DNA of 64,000 nucleotides from RGIG3701 sp031553595 (lineage in GTDB: Bacteria; Planctomycetota; Planctomycetia; Pirellulales; Thermoguttaceae). Below, piece by piece: positions 1-8,945 of the stretch (positions within the stretch are counted from its first letter, which is position 1; every line of letters begins with the position of its first letter). The notes beneath the pieces were generated by a model that had not been told where the DNA came from, did no database searches, and saw only the letters and a list, made by a program, of their open reading frames with translations. The translations under genes were made by a program, and so were the position numbers. The stretch lies in the NCBI GenBank assembly GCA_031553595.1, contig JAVBLI010000010.1:9167-73166 (forward strand), in the 5' to 3' direction.

Positions 1-1631
1 GCCACAAGGAAGTCGGCGGCATTATGTCCGTCGTGACCATGACGCCGGACCTGGCGAAAACGTCGACGGTGCGCGAATTGGCGCTGAACCGCCGACTGGG
101 GGATAATTACGGCAGGCTGCGCGAATACGTGACTTTCGACATCGAGTCGGCCGAGGTAAAATACAAAAATAAGCATAACGGCGCCAGCCCGCCGCTGGCG
201 GAGATGGAGCTGGAGAAGCCGCTGCTGGAGAAGCTCAAGGGCCTGGGGGTTACCACGCTGGCCGAACTGCGCGAGATGAAGAAAACGAATCGCGAGGACG
301 AAAAGCTTACCGAGGAAGAAAACGAGCTGCTGAAATACGCGGTGTTTAAATGGCAATTGGAGCGCTGCGACGAATTGTGGCGCGTGACCAGCCGGGTGGG
401 TGCGCTGACGGATCTGGATTACGGCATTTTCGTCGACGTGCTGAAAAAAGTCATCGACCCGGTAGTGGAGTATCACATCAAGTCGACGCAGTTGCTGCGC
501 ATGACGGCGAAGATGGCCGAGGCGGGGAATATCTCGCCCGAAGACCTCGCGACCCTCGAAAAACTGATCCAGGAATGCCAGTTGGAATACCGCCAAAACG
601 TGGCGTTTGCGCAGATTCGCGCTATCTGTCAGGAAAGCAAGGACGCGGAACCCATCACCTCGGCCGACATGAAACGCCTGGACGAAATCCTGGAGCATTT
701 CCGTGTCGAACAGCGTTCGGATCTAACCGTGCCTGCGCTGACGAAACTGGGTGACGCGCTGGCTGCGGAGAAAAAAATTACGCGGGACGAGTACGGCCAG
801 TGGAAAGCGGCCGTGGCCTTTATTCGCTGGGAAGAGGGAGACAGCCTCAAACGCGTCGCGGATTTGTGCAAAACCGGGCTGCGTAATCTTACCGCGGCCG
901 ATCGCCAATTGCTGGAGGATATCGTGAATCGGGACGTCATCTCCCCGGAAACACGCAGCTTGCAGGAAGTCGAGGCGATTTACACCGGGGCCGTGCCACT
1001 GGTGTATCAGACACAGCATGAGCTGATGTACAGCCTGAAAGAAAGTATCGTGCTGGCGTTCGTGACGATCGCGATCGTCATGATGCTCGTGCTGCGAAAC
1101 TTCATGGGCGGCCTGCTGGCGATGATCCCGAACATGTTCCCGATCGTCGTGGTTTTCGGGTTCATGGGCTGGGCGGGCATTAAACTGGACATCGGCGCGA
1201 TGATGACCGCCAGCGTCGCGCTGGGTATCGCCGTGGACGACACGATTCACTTCCTGACGTGGTATCGTCGCGGTCTGGATGCGGGCTTCGATAACCGCGA
1301 ATCCATTTTGCTGGCGTACCGCCGCTGCGGAACCGCCATCACGGAAACCACATTCATTTCGGGATTCGGCCTGTCCGTGTTCGCCTTCAGCACCTTTACG
1401 CCCACGCTGACGTTCGGCATCATGATGCTGGTGCTGATCACCATGGCGATGTTCGGCGACCTGTTCTTCAACCCGGCCATCCTCACCGGTGTCGGCGGCA
1501 AGTACTTCGCCACGGCGAAAGGGCGATCGCTGCTGAAAGAGAAGCAGGATTCGATTAAATCGGAGAAGGCGGCGTTACGGGCCCAGCAGGATTCGCTGCG
1601 GGCGGAGTCGAATGCCGGGCAGAGTTTATGA
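1..1631 (+). CDS. MMPL/RND-family transporter, C-terminal part (5' truncated by window edge)
   Basis: The reading frame is open back to the first bases of the window, so the true start lies outside; the ATG at 24 is internal by family logic. The C-terminal third shows the last membrane bundle of an MMPL/RND permease: a helix after the periplasmic loop (around ESIVLAFVTIAIVMMLVL), then several more, with the loop motif GIAVDDTIHFL typical of RND proteins (conserved acidic residues in the membrane). The preceding 300 or so residues are hydrophilic and helical and should be the second periplasmic domain. A charged tail rich in K, E and Q follows the last helix. RND proteins export lipids, hopanoids or hydrophobic solutes by proton antiport; the substrate here cannot be told. 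The HAD phosphatase follows after 33 bases and may be co-transcribed. Confidence 0.85.
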   Translation, partial: HKEVGGIMSVVTMTPDLAKTSTVRELALNRRLGDNYGRLREYVTFDIESAEVKYKNKHNGASPPLAEMELEKPLLEKLKGLGVTTLAELREMKKTNREDEKLTEEENELLKYAVFKWQLERCDELWRVTSRVGALTDLDYGIFVDVLKKVIDPVVEYHIKSTQLLRMTAKMAEAGNISPEDLATLEKLIQECQLEYRQNVAFAQIRAICQESKDAEPITSADMKRLDEILEHFRVEQRSDLTVPALTKLGDALAAEKKITRDEYGQWKAAVAFIRWEEGDSLKRVADLCKTGLRNLTAADRQLLEDIVNRDVISPETRSLQEVEAIYTGAVPLVYQTQHELMYSLKESIVLAFVTIAIVMMLVLRNFMGGLLAMIPNMFPIVVVFGFMGWAGIKLDIGAMMTASVALGIAVDDTIHFLTWYRRGLDAGFDNRESILLAYRRCGTAITETTFISGFGLSVFAFSTFTPTLTFGIMMLVLITMAMFGDLFFNPAILTGVGGKYFATAKGRSLLKEKQDSIKSEKAALRAQQDSLRAESNAGQSL

Positions 1632-1664
1632 CCTGACGGAAACGTCCGGAAAGGAGAGGTTCGC

Positions 1665-2327
1665 ATGCCTTATCGGGGAGTCGTGTTCGACCTGGACGGC
1701 ACGCTGTTGGACACGCTGGAAGACATCGCGCACGCGGCGAATGACGCGCTGGCCGAGCTGGGTTTTCCCGTGTATCCGGTCGACGATTATCGTTATTTCG
1801 TCGGAGACGGCATGCGGACGCTGATGGAGCGGATTATTCCGCGGCGGTTTGCCCAGGATGAGCCCATGATCGGGCGGTTCCTGAATGCGTATATCGCGCA
1901 TTATGAACGGCAGTGGGATCAGCGCTCGCGGCCATACCCCGGGATGGTGGAACTGCTGGACGCGCTGACAGCGCGCGGGCTGCGGAAGGCGATTCTTTCG
2001 AATAAGCCGCATGCGTTTACGGTGAAGTGTGCCGAAAAATTGCTCGCGGGCTGGGCGTTCGACCCGATAATGGGGCAAAAAGATGAAATTCCGAAGAAGC
2101 CGGACCCGACCGGCGCGCGGATGATTCAGGCCGAGTGGGGGCTGCCGGGGGATGAAATTCTGTACCTCGGAGACACTGGCACGGACATGCGAACCGCGAA
2201 AGGCGCCGGCTTTTTCGCTGTCGGTGTGACGTGGGGCTTTCGCCCGGAAGAAGAATTGCGCGAGGCCGGCGCGGATTTTATCGCGCATCACCCGCTGGAT
2301 GTGCTGGCGCTGCTGGCACCGGAATGA
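1665..2327 (+). CDS. HAD-superfamily hydrolase, phosphoglycolate phosphatase-like
   Basis: The protein is 220 residues with a typical HAD subclass IA layout. Motif I is FDLDGTLLDT near residues 8-17 (nucleophile Asp9 and acid/base Asp11), motif II is the Ser in ILSNKP, the conserved Lys is in EIPKKPDP, and motif III is YLGDTGTDM. The helical cap lies between motifs I and II. This matches Gph-type phosphatases, which remove 2-phosphoglycolate, but related pyrophosphatases and sugar phosphatases have the same motifs, so the substrate is inferred only. Start ATG at 1665 is preceded by GGAAAGGAG-like sequence. It lies 33 bases after the transporter on the same strand. Confidence 0.85.
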   Translation: MPYRGVVFDLDGTLLDTLEDIAHAANDALAELGFPVYPVDDYRYFVGDGMRTLMERIIPRRFAQDEPMIGRFLNAYIAHYERQWDQRSRPYPGMVELLDALTARGLRKAILSNKPHAFTVKCAEKLLAGWAFDPIMGQKDEIPKKPDPTGARMIQAEWGLPGDEILYLGDTGTDMRTAKGAGFFAVGVTWGFRPEEELREAGADFIAHHPLDVLALLAPE

Positions 2328-2356
2328 TGCATTTGCCGGGACACAAAAAATAGACG

Positions 2357-3949
2357 TTAATCTTTCTTCTTTTTCGTATCTTTTTTCGCTGGCGGGGTCT
2401 TGGCGTTTTTACCCTTTCCCTTTTTGTCCCCATCATCCAGCGGTTCATCGTCCAGCGAGTCGTCGGCCGGGCCATCGCCCATATCGCCGGATTCCGAAAA
2501 ATCCGCGTCTTCCCCCGCCATCATCACCTGCCGGCGCTCACGTTCCGCATCACTGATGTTATCGTCATCCACCGCGTACTTCTTTTTCAGCTCGGCTTCC
2601 CGGATTTCCTCTTCCGTCATGGGAGGGGCTTTCACATTTTTCACTTCGTCGGTTTCGGAATCGTCCGTCTCGATCACCTCGGGCCCCGTGCCGCCTTCTT
2701 CGATCAGACCGTCGACCACGCCCCACTCGCGCTGCGAAATATAAAGCAGCAGCGGGGTATTTTTATTCAGCGAGCCGGGAATTTCGAGGAAAACGGTTTT
2801 CGGCAGACCGTCCGGCGCGCGGAAGGCCACCTGATACTGGAGGCCGATCACGTCTTCATAATCGTTGGATTTTTTCGTCACCCGGAAATTTTTATCATCG
2901 AATTCCAGCGATTTCGCCGTGGGGCCCATCGCCGTTTTGCAGGTAATTTTTTTAACCAGCGCGTTCCAGGTTTTGATCTGCGCTTCGTCGCGGAGTTTCG
3001 AGGGATGGCGAACTTCGAACACAAATTTCAGGTATTTCGGCCTGTCCTGCTCATACAAAACGCCGGAAATGCCCATGCCGTATTCGCCGTATTTTTTCGC
3101 CTTGGTGGCATCCGCATACTTCGCTTTTTTCGCCGCTTCCTCCTGCTCCTCTGCCGTCATGGCGGCAAACGCTGCCGCGGAGGGGATCGCCGAAGCCGCT
3201 ACCTTTTCCGCGCTGGACGCGGTGGCGTTTTCCTGCGTGGCACCATCTTCAGGCGTTTTGTTTTCGGACTTCATAAAATCCGCCTCGGACACGTTTTCCG
3301 CGGGCTTCTCGGCCTGCGTGTCGCCGCCTTTACCCACCGTTTTTTGAGTGTCGCCCGAGGAGCTGAACATGTTTATCATGATGACGATGATGCCCAGCAT
3401 GGCCAGACCGCCGACGACGCCCGCCATGATGTAAAACTGTTTCTGTTGCTTCTTTTTTTTGATGGCCGCTGGATCTGCGGAGGCATCATCCTGGAGCTTC
3501 GCACCGTGCGGACGCCGCGCGGCCTCGGCAGGGGCTGGATTAAACGCGAAAGGAAAATCGGCGTTTTGCGACACGGAAACGGGCGTCGCGGCCTGGGGAT
3601 TTTTCCCCGCAGCCGTTCCGACCGGAATGCCCTGCGGAATTTGCTTCACGCCGGATTCCGTCATCTTCACGGAGATTTCCCCGGATGCGATGGGCTGAGA
3701 GGGCGTGTCGACGATCGCCCGGGCGACACGGATTCTTTTGGTTGCTTCTCCGGATTTCGGGGTTGTGTCTGCCGCCTGGACCGGGAAGAGCCCCTTCACC
3801 TGCTGGGCAAGATGCCAATTCGGGTCGTTTTCGCGGCGCACCGGGTCGGTCGGAGCCAGACGCTTTTCGTCCGCCAACTGCTTTAACTGCTGTCCGCTTA
3901 AAGGCCCGATTTCCTGATCAGCCACTTTATAAAACCATTTGTCCGACAT
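2357..3949 (-). CDS. GYF_2 (DUF4339) domain membrane protein
   Basis: This is a 530-residue protein. Residues 1-50 (MSDKWFYKV...GPLSGQQLKQLA...) form a GYF_2 domain, a cytoplasmic peptide-binding module frequent in Planctomycetota. A low-complexity linker leads to one strong membrane helix at about 171-194. An Ala/Glu-rich stretch, a globular beta-rich domain at about 280-420 and a very acidic then Lys-rich tail follow. The frame is open a further 144 codons upstream, but that part is low-quality sequence; the ATG at 3949 starts the GYF_2 domain and is preceded by GAGGGTGGGG. No catalytic residues were recognised. It is divergent from the Nramp-like gene and ends 30 bases from the convergent HAD gene. 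Role unknown. Confidence 0.8.
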   Translation of the reverse strand: MSDKWFYKVADQEIGPLSGQQLKQLADEKRLAPTDPVRRENDPNWHLAQQVKGLFPVQAADTTPKSGEATKRIRVARAIVDTPSQPIASGEISVKMTESGVKQIPQGIPVGTAAGKNPQAATPVSVSQNADFPFAFNPAPAEAARRPHGAKLQDDASADPAAIKKKKQQKQFYIMAGVVGGLAMLGIIVIMINMFSSSGDTQKTVGKGGDTQAEKPAENVSEADFMKSENKTPEDGATQENATASSAEKVAASAIPSAAAFAAMTAEEQEEAAKKAKYADATKAKKYGEYGMGISGVLYEQDRPKYLKFVFEVRHPSKLRDEAQIKTWNALVKKITCKTAMGPTAKSLEFDDKNFRVTKKSNDYEDVIGLQYQVAFRAPDGLPKTVFLEIPGSLNKNTPLLLYISQREWGVVDGLIEEGGTGPEVIETDDSETDEVKNVKAPPMTEEEIREAELKKKYAVDDDNISDAERERRQVMMAGEDADFSESGDMGDGPADDSLDDEPLDDGDKKGKGKNAKTPPAKKDTKKKKD

Positions 3950-4328
3950 AAACCCCACCCTCGACTGACGGCACGACCAAAGACGCACTGCATTCTTTGA
4001 TTGCGCATCAAAAGATTCCAAAACTAAATCTACATTATCTATTTTAATCCGGCCTGCCGCGAATTTCCAGTCCCGAAAGAAAAAAATTCGTAAAAACAGG
4101 CAAAAAATGGTTGAATCACCGTGGAAAGTCGGGTAAAATAGACCCATTCGAAGAAAAAACCGGATTCGTACGCCAAAGATGCCGTGAAAAAGATGAAAAA
4201 TGCCGAAATGCGCAAATTCCGTCGGTGACTTTCGTCTGAAAAATAAAGCGGATGTATTTTTATCGGCGCAATGAATCCGCAGCGCTTTGTGCCCACCCCA
4301 TTTTACCCACAAAAAACAGGAGAACACC
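3950..4328. other. Divergent intergenic region between GYF_2 and Nramp-like genes
   Basis: 379 bases without a credible gene. It is AT-richer than the flanks. A good sigma-70-like promoter faces the Nramp-like gene (4111-4139), leaving an untranslated leader of about 180 bases. I could not recognise a metal riboswitch in that leader. The promoter of the GYF_2 gene must also lie here, perhaps in the AT-rich block at 4020-4050. Confidence 0.5.
4111..4139 (+). promoter_or_regulatory. Sigma-70-like promoter for the Nramp-like gene
   Basis: TTGAAT at 4111-4116 and TAAAAT at 4134-4139 with a 17-base spacer. Predicted start near 4146, about 180 bases before the ATG. Confidence 0.6.
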
Positions 4329-6194
4329 ATGTCGGATGACAGTAAAGGCCTTCCCATGACCGCGAAATGGGATCCGGACAAGCTGGCGCAGGAGATCGCG
4401 CAGTTGGAGGAGCTGGAGAAGAAGCCGCTGGGGCAGAAGGTGGCGGGTTATGTGAAGCGTTCGGGGCCGGGGCTGCTGCAAAGCGCAATGACCCTGGGGG
4501 CGGGTAGCGCATCGGCCAGCGTCATTGCGGGGGCGTCTTTCGGGTATAAACTTTTGTGGGTGCAGCCGCTGGCGATGTTCCTGGGCGTGTGCATGCTTGC
4601 GGCGCTGAGTAACGTAGTGCTGACGCGGCAGGAGCGCCCTTATGCGGCGTTTCAGAAGCAGCTCGGATGGGCGTGGCCGCTGGTGGTGCTCTGGGCGCTG
4701 GGCACGCTGATGGCGTCCGTCATCTGGCACGTTCCGCAGTACGGGCTGGCCGCCAGTGCCATGCGCGACATGGCCGTCATGGGCGGAATGGCCACGGATG
4801 CGGAAATCCTGAAGGTTTCCAGTCCGAATCCCCTGGAAAACACGTACCTGATTAAAGCGTTCGCGGACCCGATTGCCCATCCGGAAAAGCACACGCCGGA
4901 AGCGCTGGCGGAAATTGAAGCAAAGAATAAAGAGACGGCGCTGAAATTGGCGCAGGCCACGGCGGTGGGCATTATCGACGCAAATCGCCAGTCGCTTTCG
5001 GAATCCGACATCCGGCTTTCCACGCAGGGTGACACGGCGCTGTCCGTGACGGGAAGCGGCCTGGTCGGCGCAAAGATCACGCTGGTAACGGAGGCGGAGC
5101 ACTGGAAAGCAGCGGCGGAAAATGCCGGCCGGAAGCCCACCATGTACTTCACTGCTTCGGGCCGGCTGATCAGTTACTGCACCGGCGCGATCATTCTTTT
5201 GATAAATATCATCGTGGTCTGGAGTTACGGCAGCAGCCGTCGCGGGGTGGCGATGTATGAATGGTTCCTGCGGATGCTCATCGCGCTGGTGATCATCGCG
5301 TTTGGCGTGGTGGTCGTGTTCAATTTCGAAAACCTGAAATGGGGCGAAATGGCGCGCGGGTTCCTGGGGCTGGATGCCGGGGCAGTGCTTAAGGATCCGA
5401 AAAGTATCGTGCTGGTGCTGGGCATGCTCGGCGCAGCGGTGGGCATTAACATGACTTTCCTGTATCCGTATTCGCTGCTGGCCAAAGGCTGGGGCCCGCA
5501 TCACCGGTCGGTCGCGAAATGGGACCTGGGCCTGACTATGTTCATCCCTTTCTCGCTAGTGACGTCCCTGATCATGATCGCGATGACCGTCGGCGGCGTG
5601 TATGCCGGGGACATGCTCCGCGACACGCTGGTGCCCATGCAGGCGGCGAAAGTGCTGACGGACCTGGTGGGGCCCATCGGCCGCGTCATTTTCGACCTGG
5701 GCCTGATCGGCATGACCTGCGGCGCCATCTCGGCGCACATGGTCGTCTGCGGATTCACCCTGCCGGAAATGCTGGGCCTGAAATACACCCGCTGGACATT
5801 CCGCCTGTGTGCGCTGCTGCCCACGGTGGGCGTCATGGGCGTGGTCAGCTCGCTGCCGCTGTGGTTCCCGGTGGCCGCCAGCGCCGTGTGCTTCACCATG
5901 CTGCCCATCGCGTACCTGCTGTTCATCATCATGAGCAATAAACGCAGTTACATCGGCGACGCTGTCGGAAAAGGCTGGCGGCGCGTGGTTACGAACTGCG
6001 TTCTGATCCTGGCGCTTCTGATGGCCATCACCGGCGCCGTCGTGATGGTGGATAAAAACGTGATCGCGAAAGTGGCGCCGGAACTGTCGCACACGATTTT
6101 TGAGAAAACCGGTGGTTACCTCGGAAAGCCGTTGCCACCGAAGAATAATGAGGAGGCCAAAACGCCGCCGGCCGAGACCACCGCGGTGAAGTAA
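4329..6194 (+). CDS. Nramp-family-like membrane transporter with non-canonical metal motifs
   Basis: 621 residues with about eleven hydrophobic segments. The start ATG at 4329 follows ACAGGAG; the frame extends 14 codons upstream without support. The fold resembles the Nramp (SLC11) family: the first helix region GPGLLQSA...GASFGYKLLW aligns with the Nramp stretch that normally carries DPGN, but here the residues are LGAGS (about 56-60). The helix-6 position that normally reads MPH appears as INMTFLYPYS. A soluble insertion of roughly 130 residues (about 150-280) separates early helices, and the C-terminus is a charged tail. Canonical Nramps move Mn2+ or Fe2+ with protons; the altered motifs make the ion uncertain. 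Probable inner-membrane protein, monocistronic, followed by a palindromic repeat. Confidence 0.75.
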   Translation: MSDDSKGLPMTAKWDPDKLAQEIAQLEELEKKPLGQKVAGYVKRSGPGLLQSAMTLGAGSASASVIAGASFGYKLLWVQPLAMFLGVCMLAALSNVVLTRQERPYAAFQKQLGWAWPLVVLWALGTLMASVIWHVPQYGLAASAMRDMAVMGGMATDAEILKVSSPNPLENTYLIKAFADPIAHPEKHTPEALAEIEAKNKETALKLAQATAVGIIDANRQSLSESDIRLSTQGDTALSVTGSGLVGAKITLVTEAEHWKAAAENAGRKPTMYFTASGRLISYCTGAIILLINIIVVWSYGSSRRGVAMYEWFLRMLIALVIIAFGVVVVFNFENLKWGEMARGFLGLDAGAVLKDPKSIVLVLGMLGAAVGINMTFLYPYSLLAKGWGPHHRSVAKWDLGLTMFIPFSLVTSLIMIAMTVGGVYAGDMLRDTLVPMQAAKVLTDLVGPIGRVIFDLGLIGMTCGAISAHMVVCGFTLPEMLGLKYTRWTFRLCALLPTVGVMGVVSSLPLWFPVAASAVCFTMLPIAYLLFIIMSNKRSYIGDAVGKGWRRVVTNCVLILALLMAITGAVVMVDKNVIAKVAPELSHTIFEKTGGYLGKPLPPKNNEEAKTPPAETTAVK

Positions 6195-6220
6195 TGCGAA
6201 CGTCGCGAAAATGAAGATGT

Positions 6221-6345
6221 AAAAAACAGCAGTCGGAAGCGGAGCGTTAGCGCAGAGACCGGATAGAATGGGGGAAATTCCGGGCTATTCTATCCGGTCT
6301 CTGCGCGTCACTTCGTTCCGCTTAGCTCCCAGCTGCTGTTTTTTT
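6221..6345. repeat. Family A palindrome (AACAGCAG...CTGCTGTT), copy 1
   Basis: An imperfect palindrome lying between two convergent genes. Its core is a perfect 19-base inverted pair, CGCAGAGACCGGATAGAAT at 6251-6269 and its complement at 6287-6305. Outer arms are AAAAAACAGCAG on the left and CTGCTGTTTTTTT on the right. The A-run/T-run flanks mean it could also terminate transcription in both directions. Copy 2 at 11131-11250 repeats the core almost exactly. Confidence 0.85.
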
Positions 6346-6356
6346 CACGCAACTGT

Positions 6357-7625
6357 TTACAGCTCGATCACCGCCTTCATCACGCCGTCGCCGTACGTCA
6401 TCAGCAACTCGAACGCGTCCGCGACGCGTGCCAGCGGAAACGTATGGGTCTGCATGAGTTGGGGGCGGAGGTCGCCGGAAGTGATCCAGTCGAGGATCGG
6501 GCGGAAGCAGAAATTCTGCCGGCGGACGTTCAGCAGCGTGATTTCGTTGCGCCGCAGCAGATGCGGATTCAGTGAAAACGTGTCTCGCCGGGGAATGCCC
6601 ACCTGCACCAGCGTGCCGCCCGGGTTCAGTAGCTCCGCGGCCAGTTCCATGCAGGCCGGGTCACCGGAACACTCGAAAATCACGTCCGCGCCCAGCGTGC
6701 TCTGTTTTTTCAGGAAGGCGATCACCGCCTCCGTTTTCGCGCGCGGCACGAAATGGAAGAACGCCTCCGAAATCACGTCCTCCGTCTGCCGCGGCTCCTC
6801 GGCCACAAAATGCGTGCTCTCGGGATGCAGCGGATTCAGCACCCGGCTGGCGCCGTACTGGCGGGCCGCGTTCAGGCGGTTTTCCAGCGGATCGATCACC
6901 GTGACATCCATCACGCCCAGCAGTTTCGCACACGCCAAGAGACCCAGCCCGATCGGCCCGGCCCCGAAAATCATGCACCGTTTCGCCAGATTCCTCTCCC
7001 GGAACGGCTTGAGCACCATCCGCATAGACGCCGCGGCGGGCTGCATGATCCACTTCCCGGTTTCATCCATGGGAAGAAAAGTCAGACCGGCGGTGATGAG
7101 TTTCGAGAGATATTCGTCCGGATCGAAAAAACCGGCCAGCGAAAGCGCGTGAAGCCCCACGGCCAGCGGCTCCGTCATCACCACCTCACTGGGCGCGATG
7201 CCCGGTACGACGGGAATGCAGTTGCGGGCCGGGAAAACACGGTATTCCGCCATGCACCCCGGCGCTTCCCCGGGATTCCCGAGAAACTGGAGATGCCGGC
7301 AGCGATTCGGGTGCCCCGCGCGGCACTGGTCGCAGTGCATGCAGGAAATCGCGGGATCCACCACCACCGTCATGCCCGGCAGCAGGTACCGCTCACCGCC
7401 TTTTCCCAGCGAAACGACTTCCCCGGCACACTCATGCCCCAGCGTGGCGGGGTACGTGAGCCGATTCCCAGCGATTCCGCCTTTTACATAATAATGTACA
7501 TCGGAACCGCAGATGCCCACCCGCCGAATCCGCACCAGCACATCATCCTCGTGAATGAGTTCCGGAATCGGCTCCTCAAAAATCCGAATTTCACGCGGGT
7601 TTACAAATTTTGCAACTTTCATCAT
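6357..7625 (-). CDS. Zinc-dependent alcohol/polyol dehydrogenase (MDR superfamily, sorbitol dehydrogenase-like)
   Basis: About 422 residues. Catalytic-zinc motifs are GICGSDVHYY (Cys) and the GHECAGEV segment (His, Glu). The structural-zinc lobe has four cysteines in CMHCDQC...RC. The Rossmann motif is FGAGPIGLGLLA. This fits sorbitol, L-threonine or related polyol dehydrogenases that oxidise a secondary alcohol with NAD(P). Two stretches are longer than usual: about 40 residues before the Rossmann motif and about 25 before the ADVIFECSG strand. Start chosen at 7625 (MMKVAKF) because a promoter at 7653-7681 would put the transcript start near 7646, making the upstream frame untranslated; ATG at 7643 or 7622 is possible. 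Confidence 0.85.
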   Translation of the reverse strand: MMKVAKFVNPREIRIFEEPIPELIHEDDVLVRIRRVGICGSDVHYYVKGGIAGNRLTYPATLGHECAGEVVSLGKGGERYLLPGMTVVVDPAISCMHCDQCRAGHPNRCRHLQFLGNPGEAPGCMAEYRVFPARNCIPVVPGIAPSEVVMTEPLAVGLHALSLAGFFDPDEYLSKLITAGLTFLPMDETGKWIMQPAAASMRMVLKPFRERNLAKRCMIFGAGPIGLGLLACAKLLGVMDVTVIDPLENRLNAARQYGASRVLNPLHPESTHFVAEEPRQTEDVISEAFFHFVPRAKTEAVIAFLKKQSTLGADVIFECSGDPACMELAAELLNPGGTLVQVGIPRRDTFSLNPHLLRRNEITLLNVRRQNFCFRPILDWITSGDLRPQLMQTHTFPLARVADAFELLMTYGDGVMKAVIEL

Positions 7626-7652
7626 CTTTTCTAAATTCTCCATATAATGTAT

Positions 7653-7681
7653 AATATACCTTAATATTTGCCCGTTTTCAA
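7653..7681 (-). promoter_or_regulatory. Sigma-70-like promoter for the alcohol dehydrogenase gene
   Basis: On the minus strand, TTGAAA (7681-7676) and TATATT (7658-7653) are spaced by 17 bases. It overlaps the leader of the divergent mnmA gene, so the two genes may compete for polymerase. Confidence 0.6.
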
Positions 7682-7729
7682 GAAAAATGGGGAGAATCGG
7701 TAAGAAATTCACTTGAAGAAAGGCGTTTT

Positions 7730-8881
7730 GTGGCAAAAATCGTACTCGCCATGTCCGGCGGCGTGGACAGCAGTGTGGCGGCTGCCCTCCTGCTGCGAGA
7801 GGGCCATTCCGTTACCGGCCTGTTCATGCGCCATGATAACGCGGTGGAAAATCCGTGTTTTTCGGAAGATTCCACCGCCGTGAACACCTGTTCCAGTCCG
7901 CGCGATGAGGCGGACGCCCGGGCGGTGGCGGAAAAATTGGGCATTCCGCTAACCGTGATGAATTTTCATGATGAATTTCAGCAGATTAAACAGTATTTTG
8001 TGCGGGAATATGTGTGCGGCCGGACGCCGAACCCATGCGTGATGTGTAACGCGAAGATAAAATTCGGGAAAATCGTGGATTTCGCGGATCGAGTCGGGGC
8101 GGAATTCGTGGCCACCGGGCATTATGCGCGGGTGGAAGCGGCGGAAACCGGCGATTTTCATTTATGTACCGGTTTAGACGCGACGAAAGATCAGTCGTAC
8201 GTGCTTTTCGGGATTCGGCGGGAGCTGCTTCCGCGGCTGAAATTTCCGCTGGGAACGTTTCGGAAATCAGAAATTCGTGAAATCGCGGCGGAAATCGGCC
8301 TGACAGTGGCGAAAAAGCGGGACAGCCAGGAAATTTGCTTTGTGCCGGATAAGGATCACGCGAAATTCGTGCGGGATTATGTTTCGCGGCAAAAAATGGC
8401 GTTTTCGTCGGAAAGCGCGACGAATGAAGACCCGCAAGACGTGATTTTTCGGGATACGGCCGGGAAATTCGTGCTCACGGACGGGACGGTGGTGGGGGCG
8501 CATGTGGGAATCGAAAAATACACCATCGGGCAGCGAAAAGGGCTGGGGCTGGCGTTCGGCGAGCCGCGGTATGTGGTACGGCTGGAGCGGGAGACGAACC
8601 GCGTGGTGCTGGGCACGCATGAAGATTTGGCGCGGACGAAACTTGTGGCCGGCGGCGCGAATTGGCTGATTCCAGAGGCGGAAATAAAACCGGGAGCGGC
8701 GTTTACGTGCGAGGTGAAAATCCGTTACAGCACTCCCGCGCTGCTCGCCATGGTCACGCCCAGAGAAAACGGCACATTCCTGGTGGAATTCCACGCACCG
8801 TTTTTCGGAATCGCGCCTGGCCAGGCCGCCGTCTGTTACCGCGGCCCGCGCCTGCTGGGTGGAGGATGGATTCAGGAGTGA
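7730..8881 (+). CDS. mnmA: tRNA-uridine 2-sulfurtransferase MnmA
   Basis: 383 residues. MnmA adds sulfur to position 2 of wobble U34 in tRNA-Lys, -Glu and -Gln, using ATP and a sulfur relay. The PP-loop SGGVDSS sits at residues 9-15. The first catalytic Cys is in NPCVMCNAKIKFG and the second in SQEICFVPD. Further markers are FVATGHYAR and KDQSYVLF. The start is a GTG at 7730 with GAAGAAAGG upstream. Length and motif order are normal for the family. Cytoplasmic housekeeping gene, convergent with the acyl-CoA synthetase gene downstream. Confidence 0.96.
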   Translation: MAKIVLAMSGGVDSSVAAALLLREGHSVTGLFMRHDNAVENPCFSEDSTAVNTCSSPRDEADARAVAEKLGIPLTVMNFHDEFQQIKQYFVREYVCGRTPNPCVMCNAKIKFGKIVDFADRVGAEFVATGHYARVEAAETGDFHLCTGLDATKDQSYVLFGIRRELLPRLKFPLGTFRKSEIREIAAEIGLTVAKKRDSQEICFVPDKDHAKFVRDYVSRQKMAFSSESATNEDPQDVIFRDTAGKFVLTDGTVVGAHVGIEKYTIGQRKGLGLAFGEPRYVVRLERETNRVVLGTHEDLARTKLVAGGANWLIPEAEIKPGAAFTCEVKIRYSTPALLAMVTPRENGTFLVEFHAPFFGIAPGQAAVCYRGPRLLGGGWIQE

Positions 8882-8887
8882 AGCCAC

Positions 8888-8919
8888 AAAAAAAGGAAAC
8901 CCCACGCGAGGTTTCCTTT
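8888..8919 (-). terminator. Rho-independent terminator between mnmA and the acyl-CoA synthetase gene
   Basis: Perfect 10-base stem AAAGGAAACC (8892-8901) / GGTTTCCTTT (8910-8919) with an 8-base loop. Read on the minus strand it is followed by a T-run (8894-8888), so it serves the synthetase gene ending at 8946, and may also stop mnmA transcription. Confidence 0.8.
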
Positions 8920-8945
8920 CCGGAATTTAGGTTTTCGAAAAACGC

